This document shows positions 23,036 through 31,223 of a DNA stretch of 64,000 nucleotides, piece after piece. Position 1 is the stretch's first letter. Every line of letters starts with the position of its first letter. The notes under the pieces were generated by a model. That model was not told the DNA's origin. It saw only the letters and a list, made by a program, of their open reading frames with translations, and did no database searches. The DNA lies in the NCBI RefSeq assembly GCF_023149035.1, contig NZ_JAHXMY010000001.1:558001-622000 (forward strand), in the 5' to 3' direction. Source of the stretch: Microbacterium sp. EYE_78 (lineage in GTDB: Bacteria; Actinomycetota; Actinomycetes; Actinomycetales; Microbacteriaceae). The position numbers were made by a program, and so were the translations under genes.

Positions 23036-24295
23036 TCAGCCCCAGCCGCCCAGGTAGGCGGCCACGTCGGGCTCGGCGTCCAGGGCCCGCAGCCTGCCGC
23101 TGCGCTCCTCGATGTGCGCGAAGAGATTGTCGCGCCCCCACCGCTCGGCGCGGGCGACGGCGCGGCGCGCGCGGATGCGCAGCAGCGGACGATCCGCGCC
23201 GTCGGTCACGGTGAGCGAGCCGAGCCCCTCGCGTCCGACGCGCGCCACGGCGTCGGCGAGCGCGCCCGCCTCGGCGCGCAGCGGGCGGAGGATCTCGGCG
23301 TGGAGGCGCACCCGGTCGAGCCGGCCGTCTCCGGCGGCGAGCGCCGAGGCGTCGACCTCCTCCGCTCCCGGCAACGCCGCGAGGACGGAGTCGACGCTGA
23401 CGAACGCCGCAGCCGGCGAGACCCCCTCCGGGGCCGTCACGGCGATGTCGACGTGCGACGTCCGACTCCCGCGCGGCCTGGACCCGGGCGCCGGGATGAG
23501 GTCCGAGAGCAGGATCGCCTCGGCGTTCCGGGCGGCGAGGTCGTGGTCGTCACGAGCCCCGGCATCCGGCCCGTCATGCCACGCGACCGCCGTCGGCACG
23601 TGCGCGAGCACGGCTCCCCGCAGCCACGCCCGGTACGTCCACTCCCAGTCCTCACCGCCGTAGGCGCGGAAGGCCTCGTCGAACCCGCCGGTCTCGTCGA
23701 AGACGCGACGCGAACAGGCGAGGACCGCGCCGATCGTGTGACGGTAGCTGCGGTCGTCGACGTCGAGGAGGTCACGAGAGCGCTCGTACGCGTCGCGCAG
23801 CCAGGCCGGTTCGGCGAGCTCCCGACCGGCGATCACGCTCCGGACATCGGCGACCGGGGCGACGCCCTCGAGATCGGCGTGGCGGCGACGCCCGACCGCG
23901 ACGACGTCAGGGGCGAGCGCCGGCATCCGCGTCAGTGACCGGACGAACCCGGGCTCGGGCACCGTGTCGGCATCGAGGAAGACGAGGACGTCGCCGGTGG
24001 CGTGGGCAGCGCCGAGATTCCTCACCGCAGCGAGGCGGAAGCCCTCGTCGGCGTGCCGCACGAGCCGGACGCCCGCGGGCACCTCCGGCGCCTCGGCGGA
24101 CCCGTCGTCGGCGACGATGACCTCGAGACGGTCCTGCGGGTGGTCCTGTCCCGCGAGTCCCGCCAGGCACCGGGCGAGCTGTGCGGGCTGCTCGAAATGG
24201 GCCACGACGACGCTGACCCGTGGGGCGGGATCGGCGACCTGACCGTCGAGCAGATCCCACCGGTTGCCGGGAAGGGCGATGCCGGCAGGGGTCAT
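23036..24295 (-). CDS. GT2-family glycosyltransferase with C-terminal extension
   Basis: A 419-residue enzyme. The N-terminal GT-A domain shows RVSVVVAHFEQP, VIVADDGSAE and the metal site FLDADTVPEP, and a later GGFDEAFRAYGGEDWEW segment is typical of the galactosyltransferase-like C-terminal part of GT2/GT7 proteins. About 150 further residues after position 270 have no recognisable motif. ATG at 24295 overlaps the preceding gene as ATGA. It ends nine bases from the convergent WbpD-like gene. It shares the GGEDW motif with the GT2 gene at 28678, so the two may act on the same glycan. Confidence 0.82.
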   Translation of the reverse strand: MTPAGIALPGNRWDLLDGQVADPAPRVSVVVAHFEQPAQLARCLAGLAGQDHPQDRLEVIVADDGSAEAPEVPAGVRLVRHADEGFRLAAVRNLGAAHATGDVLVFLDADTVPEPGFVRSLTRMPALAPDVVAVGRRRHADLEGVAPVADVRSVIAGRELAEPAWLRDAYERSRDLLDVDDRSYRHTIGAVLACSRRVFDETGGFDEAFRAYGGEDWEWTYRAWLRGAVLAHVPTAVAWHDGPDAGARDDHDLAARNAEAILLSDLIPAPGSRPRGSRTSHVDIAVTAPEGVSPAAAFVSVDSVLAALPGAEEVDASALAAGDGRLDRVRLHAEILRPLRAEAGALADAVARVGREGLGSLTVTDGADRPLLRIRARRAVARAERWGRDNLFAHIEERSGRLRALDAEPDVAAYLGGWG

Positions 24296-25338
24296 GCCGC
24301 CCACCACGCGAGGTACGACGCGGCCACGTCGTCGAGCGTCGGCGAGAGCGACGTGCCGGCGGCCAGACGGGTGGATGCCGGGTCGCGCCACGCGGCCGCC
24401 AGCCGGGTCGCGAGGTCGTCGGCGCGGTACCGGACGAGCGTCCCCGGACGCAGGGCATCCATCTCCGCCGCGTACCGCGAGTCGACGACGAGCGGCCGCC
24501 TGCCCGCCTCGACCCAGTCGAGCATCGACCGCGACGCGGAGACGTGCTCGTGGGCGGCGAGCGGGACGCCGGGCGCCGCCAGGGCCCGCACGAACGCCGC
24601 GTCGTCGAGGAACCCGGTGACCTCGAACGCCACGCCTCGGGCCGCGGCATCCCGTCGGAGGTCTTCGACGTCCGCTTCGTGGCCGCGCGACGGAGACCCG
24701 ATCGCACGCACGACGACCCGACCGACCTCCGATCCCTGGGACCGGAGCTCGGACGCGGCCCGCGCCGCGGCCAGGACGGCCGGGCGGTGTCCCTTGCCGG
24801 GGTAGACGTAGCCGGCGATGAGCACGGTGAGGTCGGTCACGTCGGCGTCGGCCCAGGCGTCGGCATCGGGCGTGCCCGCTGCGGTCCGGCTGCCGAGGGC
24901 GATCGCGTGGGCCGTCCCCGATCCCGCCAGGAACTCCGCCATGAGCTGCTGCTCGTGCGCGCTGTTGACGGCGACGCGCTCGGCGGCGGCCACCATCCGC
25001 GCATAGGCGGCGCGACGGCGTTCGAACATCGCGCCGTCCGAGGTCTGCGGCACGTCGTGCAGCGTCAGGCTCAGACGCGTCCGCGCCGACCACCGCTCGA
25101 CGACGTCGGCGGCGTCCTCGGGGCGGGTGCCGAAGATGCGGTCGGTCGCGTGCAGGTGCACGATCGCGCCGTCGCCGGCATCGGCGATCACGCGGTCGCC
25201 CGCGGCGACGTCCTCGACGTCAACGACCCGCACCAGCGGGTCGATTCGGGCGACCGCGTCGGCCACATCGTGGCCGTATCGGGTGACGCCGTGGCCCTGC
25301 GGACCGAGCACGAGCAGGAGCGGAGGCGCAGAGATCAC
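24292..25338 (-). CDS. GT4-like glycosyltransferase
   Basis: A 348-residue GT-B protein. The N-terminus reads LLLVLGPQGHGVTRYGHDVA, an acceptor-domain loop, and VLIAGYVYPGKGH opens the donor domain. The canonical late glutamate motif is degenerate (SASRSMLDWVEAGRRPLVVD). GTG at 25338 lies just downstream of a good promoter (TTGACC and GATAAC), leaving almost no leader. It is transcribed divergently from four glycosyltransferase genes and coupled to the GT2 gene downstream, and it resembles the 25468 product in size and layout. Confidence 0.75.
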   Translation of the reverse strand: MISAPPLLLVLGPQGHGVTRYGHDVADAVARIDPLVRVVDVEDVAAGDRVIADAGDGAIVHLHATDRIFGTRPEDAADVVERWSARTRLSLTLHDVPQTSDGAMFERRRAAYARMVAAAERVAVNSAHEQQLMAEFLAGSGTAHAIALGSRTAAGTPDADAWADADVTDLTVLIAGYVYPGKGHRPAVLAAARAASELRSQGSEVGRVVVRAIGSPSRGHEADVEDLRRDAAARGVAFEVTGFLDDAAFVRALAAPGVPLAAHEHVSASRSMLDWVEAGRRPLVVDSRYAAEMDALRPGTLVRYRADDLATRLAAAWRDPASTRLAAGTSLSPTLDDVAASYLAWWAA

Positions 25339-25346
25339 TCGGCATG

Positions 25347-25373
25347 GTTATCCGGCCCCGGCGACCAGGTCAA
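25347..25373 (-). promoter_or_regulatory. Sigma-A-type promoter of the 25338-to-23036 unit
   Basis: TTGACC (complement of 25368-25373) and GATAAC (complement of 25347-25352) lie 15 bases apart. A perfect hairpin CCCCCT-CTCGG-AGGGGG at 25376-25392 abuts the -35 and could bind a regulator or limit read-through. Confidence 0.5.
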
Positions 25374-25467
25374 GCCCCCCTCTCGGAGGGGGTCACCGCG
25401 CGTACGGTCGGGGCGTTCAGGCGCACCCACTTCTCCGGTCGGCGCGACGCCGTCAGAGGGAGCACCG

Positions 25468-26589
25468 TTGGGAACGATCACGCGCACACGCAGGCCCGAG
25501 CAGGCTGAGGGCACGGGCACGACGACCATCGTCTCGGTGCCGGCAGGGCACCCGTATGTGCAGCAGGTGACGGCAGACCCGCGCATCGCGGTGCTGCCGG
25601 ACCCCGTCGCGCCGGGCGCCGACCCCGCAGTGTGGTGGCCGCCGGCGGCGCTCGACCCGAGCTGGATCCGCTCTTACGCGGATGCGGCATCGCTCCTGCA
25701 CATCCACTTCGGCACCGAGTCGTTCCCCGAGGGCCACCTCACCGCCTGCGTCGACGCGGCGCACGCCGCCGGCTGGCCCGTCGTCTTCACCCTGCACGAC
25801 CTCGAGCACCCGCAGCTCGGCGACAGCACCGCCTACCTCGCGCAGCTCGACGAACTCATGGCGGGTGCCGACGCGATCGTCACGCTCACGCCCGGCGCCG
25901 CCGCGGTGGTCGCAGAACGCTGGGGCCGCCGCGCCGAGGTCATCCCGCACCCCTCGGTCCTCCCCGGCACCGCCTCGACCGAGCCCGCCGTCGGCGCGGG
26001 CCGCGTGGTCGGCATGCACCTGAAGGACCTGCGGCCCGGCGTCGACGGCCCCGGATCGGTGGGCACCCTCGACGCGGCGCTCACCGTCCTGCGGGACGCT
26101 GGCCACGACGTGCGAGGCGAGGTGCGCCTGCATCGCCGCGTGCGCGACGCGGATGCCGCGAACGCGGTGCGCGCGCTGTGCGCGGCATCCGATGTCCTCG
26201 ACCTCGTCGAGCACGAGCGGCTCGCCGACCCGGATCTGTTCGCCGCGCTGGCCCGGCTCGACGCGTGCGTGCTGCCCTACCGTCACGGCACGCACTCGGG
26301 GTGGCTCGAGCTCTGCTGGGACCTCGGCGTGCCCGTCGCGGCGCCCCGCGTGGGGTTCTTCGCCGAGCAGCACGTCGACGGCACCGTCGCGTCATTCACG
26401 CCGTCCGACGGTGCGGGGCTCGCTTCCGCGCTCTCGACGCTGTGGACCGCGGCGTCCTCGCGTCCGGCAGGCCCCGCTCGCGACGCGCTGGTCGAGCACC
26501 GTCGCGCCCTCCGCACGATGACGGATGCCGCGATCGCCGAACGTCACGCCGACCTGTACCTCCGCCTCCTCGAAAGCCGCACTGCGTGA
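25468..26589 (+). CDS. GT-B glycosyltransferase, TTG start
   Basis: A 373-residue protein whose C-terminal half resembles GT4 donor domains: RVVGMHLKDLRPGVDG, then LDACVLPYRHGTHSGWLELCWDLGVPVAAP, where the glutamate after the glycine-rich run matches the donor-binding position. The N-terminal half holds LHIHFGTES and VVFTLHDLEHP, usual in GT4 acceptor domains. No ATG or GTG fits: TTG at 25468 has AGAGGGAG five bases upstream and is the best start. A TACGGT box at 25403-25408 may be its -10. It begins a four-gene operon joined by GTGA/ATGA overlaps. Confidence 0.75.
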   Translation: MGTITRTRRPEQAEGTGTTTIVSVPAGHPYVQQVTADPRIAVLPDPVAPGADPAVWWPPAALDPSWIRSYADAASLLHIHFGTESFPEGHLTACVDAAHAAGWPVVFTLHDLEHPQLGDSTAYLAQLDELMAGADAIVTLTPGAAAVVAERWGRRAEVIPHPSVLPGTASTEPAVGAGRVVGMHLKDLRPGVDGPGSVGTLDAALTVLRDAGHDVRGEVRLHRRVRDADAANAVRALCAASDVLDLVEHERLADPDLFAALARLDACVLPYRHGTHSGWLELCWDLGVPVAAPRVGFFAEQHVDGTVASFTPSDGAGLASALSTLWTAASSRPAGPARDALVEHRRALRTMTDAAIAERHADLYLRLLESRTA

Positions 26590-27692
26590 GCGCCCGCCCG
26601 CTCCGCATCGTCGTGATCGCACCGCTGCGCTTCCCGATCCGCCGTCCGCACGCCGGCGGCCTGGAATCTGCTGTCTGGGCCGAGGTCGACGCCCTCCGTC
26701 GTCGCGGCCACGAGGTCACCTTCGTCGCACCCGAGGGGTCGGACTTCCTGCCGCCGTCGAGCGTGTTCCGCCTGCCGCCGGTCACCTGGCCGGGCGGATC
26801 GGCACCGACCGACAAGACCTGGCCCGAGAGCTACCACCGCGACAGCGCCCCGGCGCTCGCCCGGGCGCTCGACGAGATCGCCGCGCATCCGCAGCGGTAC
26901 GACGTCGTCTCGAATCACTGCCTGCATCCACTCCCACTGCAGCGGGCGGCGGGCCTCGGCGTCCCGATGGTCACGACCCTCCACACCCCGGTCGACGACG
27001 CATTCGTCGCCGCGCACGCCGGCTCCCACGGCGCCGGCTCCGCATTCTTCTCCGTCAGCTCGCACACGCGTGTCGAGTGGGGTGCCGCAGGCGTCCCCTC
27101 GCGGCTGCTGCCGAACGGCGTGGACCCGGCCGCGTGGGCGCTCGGTCCCGGTGGGGACGATCTCGTCTGGTTCGGGAGGATCGTGCCCGAGAAGGCGCCG
27201 CACGTCGCCGTGGAGGTGGCCCGCAGGCTCGGGCGACGACTGGTGATCGCGGGGCGCATCGGCGACGAGACGTACGCCCGCGAGGTCCTCCTCCCCCGGA
27301 TCGGCGGCGACGTCGAGTACGCCGGCGAACTCGAGCCCGCGGCGCTGGCGCGCCTGGTCGGCAGGAGCGGCCTGGCGCTGGCGACGCCGGCCTGGGCCGA
27401 GCCGTTCGGGCTCGTCGGTCCCGAGGCGCTCATGTGCGGCACGCCGGTCGTCGGCTTCGCGGTCGGCGGCGTGCCCGAGATCGCGGCAGCCACGTTCGGC
27501 ATGCAGCTGGTGCCGGCGGGCGACGTCGACGAGATGACCGCCCGTGTCTCCGGGCTGCTGCCGAACGGAACGGATGCCGCCTTCCGCGCCCTCGTGCGCG
27601 AGTCCGCAGAGCGGCGCTTCTCACTCGCGGCCCGCATCTCGGCGCTCGAGGCCGCCTTCGCCGACCTCGTGACGGCGGAGACCGCCGCGTGA
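26586..27692 (+). CDS. GT4-family glycosyltransferase
   Basis: A clear 368-residue GT4 enzyme. It has RRPHAGGLESAVWAEVDAL at the N-terminus (the GG acceptor loop), VVSNHCLHPLPL, VSSHTRVEWGAAGVPSRLLPNGVD before the interdomain hinge, LVWFGRIVPEKAPH opening the donor domain, and EPFGLVGPEALMCGTPVVGF with both glutamates of the EX7E motif. These are retaining NDP-sugar transferases. The GTG start overlaps the preceding stop (GTGA). It is the best conserved glycosyltransferase of this second cluster. Confidence 0.88.
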   Translation: MSARPLRIVVIAPLRFPIRRPHAGGLESAVWAEVDALRRRGHEVTFVAPEGSDFLPPSSVFRLPPVTWPGGSAPTDKTWPESYHRDSAPALARALDEIAAHPQRYDVVSNHCLHPLPLQRAAGLGVPMVTTLHTPVDDAFVAAHAGSHGAGSAFFSVSSHTRVEWGAAGVPSRLLPNGVDPAAWALGPGGDDLVWFGRIVPEKAPHVAVEVARRLGRRLVIAGRIGDETYAREVLLPRIGGDVEYAGELEPAALARLVGRSGLALATPAWAEPFGLVGPEALMCGTPVVGFAVGGVPEIAAATFGMQLVPAGDVDEMTARVSGLLPNGTDAAFRALVRESAERRFSLAARISALEAAFADLVTAETAA

Positions 27693-28681
27693 GGCCGCGC
27701 ATCGGCTGGTACGTCCATCACCACGGCCGCGGACACCTCACCCGCCTGCTGGCGATCGCGCCGCACCTCGACGCCGACGTCGACTGCCTCAGCAGCCTCC
27801 CGATACCCGCGCATCTGCCGCAGGGGTGGTCGTGGACCGTGCTCGACCGCGACGACGACGGCGGCACGCCGGTCGACCCGACCGTCGACGGGATGCTGCA
27901 CTGGGCGCCCATCGGACACGCCGGCCACCGGCGGCGGCTCTCCGTGATCGCAGACGCGGCCACCACGGGTCGGTGGGACGGCATGGTCGTCGACACCTCC
28001 GTCGAGGTCACGCTGCTCGCACGCCTGCTCGGGCTCCGCACCGTCGTCGTCACCCAGCCCGGGCACCGTGTCGACCGGCCGCACGTCCTCGGGTTCGCCG
28101 CCGCCGACACGGTCATCGCGCCGTGGGCCCGCGGCATCCTGTCGCCACCGCACCTCGAGGCGCTGGGCCGCAAAGTCGTGCACACCGGCGGCATCAGCCG
28201 GTTCGCCGGCCGACGGCCCGCGGGCATGCGGACGGAGAGCGTCGTGCTCCTGGCGGGCTCCGGCGGCTCGAACATCGGCCCCGCTGCGATCCGCGACGCG
28301 GAGAAGGCGACCGGCAGACCGTGGCGCGTGCTCGGAGGGGACGGCGGCGCGTGGGCCGACGACCCGTGGGAAGCGCTCACCTCCGGCGCGGTCGTCGTGT
28401 CATGGGCGGGGCAGAACGCGGTCGCCGACCTCGCGGCGGCGCACGCACCGGCAGTCGTCGTGCCGCAGGATCGCCCCTTCGACGAGCAGCGAGAGACGGG
28501 ACGGGCGCTGCGACGAGCGGGGCTCGCCGAGGTGTCGGACTCCTGGCCGGTGCCGGAGCAGTGGCCCGCGCTGATCGACCGCGCGGTCGCGGCGAGACCG
28601 GAGTGGGAGCGCTGGGAGGTCGCCGGGGCGCCGGCCCGCGCGGCGGCGGCGATCCTCGAGACCGTGCGAGGCGACCGATGA
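27689..28681 (+). CDS. GT28/MurG-like glycosyltransferase
   Basis: A 330-residue GT-B enzyme of the MurG/GT28-like type. The N-terminal IGWYVHHHGRGHLTRLLAIA holds the HGRGH-type loop common to UDP-sugar transferases of this group. The C-terminal half carries VVLLAGSGGSN and then VVVSWAGQNAVADLAAAHAPAVVVPQDRPFDEQ, matching the MurG C-terminal diphosphate- and donor-binding region (GxxN, with a conserved Q near the end). It is coupled by GTGA and ATGA to its neighbours. Substrate is unknown; a GlcNAc-like donor would suit the fold. Confidence 0.82.
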   Translation: MRPRIGWYVHHHGRGHLTRLLAIAPHLDADVDCLSSLPIPAHLPQGWSWTVLDRDDDGGTPVDPTVDGMLHWAPIGHAGHRRRLSVIADAATTGRWDGMVVDTSVEVTLLARLLGLRTVVVTQPGHRVDRPHVLGFAAADTVIAPWARGILSPPHLEALGRKVVHTGGISRFAGRRPAGMRTESVVLLAGSGGSNIGPAAIRDAEKATGRPWRVLGGDGGAWADDPWEALTSGAVVVSWAGQNAVADLAAAHAPAVVVPQDRPFDEQRETGRALRRAGLAEVSDSWPVPEQWPALIDRAVAARPEWERWEVAGAPARAAAAILETVRGDR

Positions 28682-29535
28682 ACGTCGCCGTCGTCAGTCT
28701 GTGCTCGGCGGCCCGGGTGGACCACCTCCGCGTGCAGCTCGACGCACTGGCCGATGCGCCGGGCGTCCGGCGCGTCGTCGTCTGGGTCGGCGACGACGAT
28801 CCGCCCGAGCTCGCCGCCGACACCGTGCTCCACGTCCCCCCGGGAGAGGATGGACTCCGGCTGGCGGCCGGCAGGAACGCCGGCGCCGCAGCTGCGTCGG
28901 GCGCCGACCTCCTCGTCTTCCTCGACGCCGACTGCGTCCCGGGACCCGCCCTGCTCCGGCGGTACGGCGAGGCAGCCCTCGCTCACCCCGGCGCGGTGCT
29001 GTGCGGTCCGGTGACGTACCTGCCCGAGGGTGTCGCGGCATCCGACCCTGCCGAACTGGCCGCGCGCACGTCGCCCCACCCGGCCCGGCCGATGCCCGAT
29101 GACACCGACGACAGCGTCGCCGACGCCGGCGACTACTCGCTGTTCTGGTCGCTCTCGTTCGCCCTCACGCCCGCGACATGGGGACGGATCGGCGGCTTCG
29201 ACGAGGCATATGAGGGGTACGGCGGCGAAGACACCGACTTCGCCTTTCGCATGCGGTCCCGCGAGGTGCCGCTCGTGTGGACCGGCGGCGCGCACGCCTA
29301 CCACCAGTACCACCCGACGTCCTCGCCCCCGTGGCAGCACGTCGACGCGATCCTCCGCAACGGCGCCCTCTTCGCCGAGCGATGGGACGAGTGGCCGATG
29401 ACCGGCTGGCTCGAGGCGTTCGAGCGGGGCGGCGCCGTGGTGCGGGATGCCTCGGGCTGGCGGCGCGCGGGGGCCGGCGATCGAGTCACCGGATTCGCGT
29501 CCCATGTCGAACGGAGTTCCGTTCGCGAATCGTGA
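28678..29535 (+). CDS. GT2/GT7-like glycosyltransferase
   Basis: A 285-residue GT-A enzyme. After an N-terminal strand it shows GLRLAAGRNAGAAAA, then LLVFLDADCVPGP with the DxD metal site, and GGFDEAYEGYGGEDTDFAFRM, the C-terminal motif shared with galactosyltransferase-like GT7_C domains. HAYHQYHP near residue 206 may hold a metal-binding histidine. ATG at 28678 overlaps the preceding stop (ATGA). It closes the four-gene unit; a lipoprotein gene follows after 96 bases. Confidence 0.85.
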   Translation: MNVAVVSLCSAARVDHLRVQLDALADAPGVRRVVVWVGDDDPPELAADTVLHVPPGEDGLRLAAGRNAGAAAASGADLLVFLDADCVPGPALLRRYGEAALAHPGAVLCGPVTYLPEGVAASDPAELAARTSPHPARPMPDDTDDSVADAGDYSLFWSLSFALTPATWGRIGGFDEAYEGYGGEDTDFAFRMRSREVPLVWTGGAHAYHQYHPTSSPPWQHVDAILRNGALFAERWDEWPMTGWLEAFERGGAVVRDASGWRRAGAGDRVTGFASHVERSSVRES

Positions 29536-29631
29536 TCTGAAGGCGCGGCTGGATCTGTACGTTCACCTACAGACGGGTGATGCTGCCCCACGGAAGCGGA
29601 GAATGGCGACACCCCGTGCGATCGGAGCGGC

Positions 29632-30615
29632 ATGGATGCGAGGCAGGATCCGCTGGAGGGTGCATCGATCCGGTCGCGCGTGCGGCGGGTCACGTGCACG
29701 GTCGCTCTCCTGCTCGCGCTGACGGGATGCTCGACGCTTCCCGCGTCCGGCGATGCGACAGCCGCCGTGCTGGGAGCGAAGTTCGGGGGCTGTGACGGCG
29801 ACCACGTCGAGATCGAGGCGGTCGGTTTCCTCTCCGGCGTCGGGGAATGGGTCCACGTGGTCGATGTCCTCGGCAGAGATGATTCACGTGAGGACCAGGA
29901 CGCCGTCGTGGTGAGGACCGCAGAGGGCGAGCCGCACCGCTACATCCTCGACGCCGCGCGCCCGGCCGGGATCGAGTGGGCACTGGAGAATGACGCCGAG
30001 GTCTGGTTCGCGATCGCAGATCCCGCGATCTGGGAAAAGGACCTGGTCGCGACGGTGACGATCGTCACCGATGGTGGGGAGGTCTTCTTCTCCGGTCGTT
30101 GCAGCGACCTCGCCCTTCGCCAGCCGCTGACCCAGCGCCTCGGCGAGAAGACCAACAGGCTGCTCGCCGGCATACCCCACGTGGAACCGGCGGACGTGGA
30201 ACGCTACCTCGGCCTCGTCTCCGGGACACCCGCTCCCACCGAAGTCATCCTCAATCCCGACACAGCCGACGCGGCCCTCCTGGCCTCTTTGACACTCATC
30301 GGTGTCACCATCACCACCACCTCCGCACCTGGTGACGGCGGACTCATGATCGTCACACGGATCCCCGCCGGCTGGAACGACGCCGTTCCGATCGGCGACC
30401 TCACGCTCGAAGGCGCAGCCATCAACGCGTACGTCGACGACACCGGCATCCTCGAATTCTGGCTCGTCGACGGATCCGGCGACGTCTCCGTCCCGTACGG
30501 CCGGCTCGGTAGGGTCGACACGCACGGCGCGTCCGTATCGGTCCTCGTGAACACGTCGTTGGTGTTCGACGACGGCGCGATCGGTAGCGGAGAATTCGTC
30601 ACGGTCGTCGATTGA
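29632..30615 (+). CDS. Putative lipoprotein of unknown function
   Basis: A 327-residue protein. After about 25 N-terminal residues, including RVRRV, a hydrophobic stretch ends in LLALTGCS, a lipobox that would put a diacylglyceryl group on the cysteine at about residue 33. The mature part is acidic with alternating beta-type segments and no motif I recognise. ATG at 29632 is preceded by GGAG. The 96-base upstream gap holds an inverted repeat CTGTA-N8-TACAG at 29555-29572. Lower codon bias and its isolated position give little clue to function; proximity to the glycosyltransferase cluster may be incidental. Confidence 0.7.
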   Translation: MDARQDPLEGASIRSRVRRVTCTVALLLALTGCSTLPASGDATAAVLGAKFGGCDGDHVEIEAVGFLSGVGEWVHVVDVLGRDDSREDQDAVVVRTAEGEPHRYILDAARPAGIEWALENDAEVWFAIADPAIWEKDLVATVTIVTDGGEVFFSGRCSDLALRQPLTQRLGEKTNRLLAGIPHVEPADVERYLGLVSGTPAPTEVILNPDTADAALLASLTLIGVTITTTSAPGDGGLMIVTRIPAGWNDAVPIGDLTLEGAAINAYVDDTGILEFWLVDGSGDVSVPYGRLGRVDTHGASVSVLVNTSLVFDDGAIGSGEFVTVVD

Positions 30616-30638
30616 GAACAGTCGCGGATGGAGGTGGG

Positions 30639-30659
30639 ACGTGCCCGCGACGTCGGGCC
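30639..30659. terminator. Possible bidirectional terminator hairpin
   Basis: A GCCCG-CGACGT-CGGGC stem lies between the convergent lipoprotein and RibD/DHFR-like genes. There is no U-run, so this rests on position and stem only. Confidence 0.3.
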
Positions 30660-30665
30660 TAGCCC

Positions 30666-31211
30666 TCAGCGCTTCGGCACCCAGGTCTCGGCGATCACCC
30701 CGGAGTCGAAGGCGAGGCGGTCGACGAGCTCGAGGTCGAGCGGCTCGGGCAGGCCGGCGAACAGCCGCGGACCGTGGCCGACGATGCGCGGATGCACGAC
30801 GAAGGTGTACTCGTCGATCAGCCCCCAGCGGGCCAGCGTCGTCGCGAGCGTGACGCCGCCCGTGTAGAGCCCTGTGCCCGGCATCGACTTCAGACGTTCC
30901 ACCTCGGTGCGGAGGTCGCCCGAGAGCAGTTCGGCGTTCCAGTCGACCGCGTCGAGGGTCGACGAGACGACGTACTTCTTCGCCGCGTCCATCGTGCGGG
31001 CGAACGGCTGCATCCATTCCGGTCGCGCGTCGGATGCCGGGGGCCGCCAGGCATCCTCCATCATCCGGTAGACGGTGCGGCCGAGGATGAGCGCGTCGGC
31101 CCGCGCGATCTGCTGCGCCGCGTGGTCGTGCGTCTGCGCGTCGGGGATGCCCGCACGGTGGTCGACACAGCCGTCGAGGGTCACGTTGATGGAGTAGCGG
31201 AGCGGTCGCAT
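30666..31211 (-). CDS. RibD/dihydrofolate reductase-like family protein
   Basis: A 181-residue protein of the RibD C-terminal/DHFR-like fold that is widespread in Actinobacteria. It starts PLRYSINVTLDGC, has ADALILGRTVYRMME, KYVVSSTL, and GTGLYTGGVTLATTL for the nucleotide-binding loop. Family members bind NADPH; their physiological substrates are mostly unknown. A TAATGT box lies six bases before ATG 31211, implying a leaderless mRNA. The -10 box overlaps the stop codon of the GT4 gene upstream, so it has its own promoter. Confidence 0.83.
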   Translation of the reverse strand: MRPLRYSINVTLDGCVDHRAGIPDAQTHDHAAQQIARADALILGRTVYRMMEDAWRPPASDARPEWMQPFARTMDAAKKYVVSSTLDAVDWNAELLSGDLRTEVERLKSMPGTGLYTGGVTLATTLARWGLIDEYTFVVHPRIVGHGPRLFAGLPEPLDLELVDRLAFDSGVIAETWVPKR

Positions 31212-31217
31212 GGCGCG

Positions 31218-31223
31218 ACATTA
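31218..31223 (-). promoter_or_regulatory. Leaderless -10 box (RibD/DHFR-like gene)
   Basis: TAATGT on the minus strand, six bases before the ATG at 31211. Matches the TANNNT-N6-RTG pattern repeated in this window. Confidence 0.5.
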
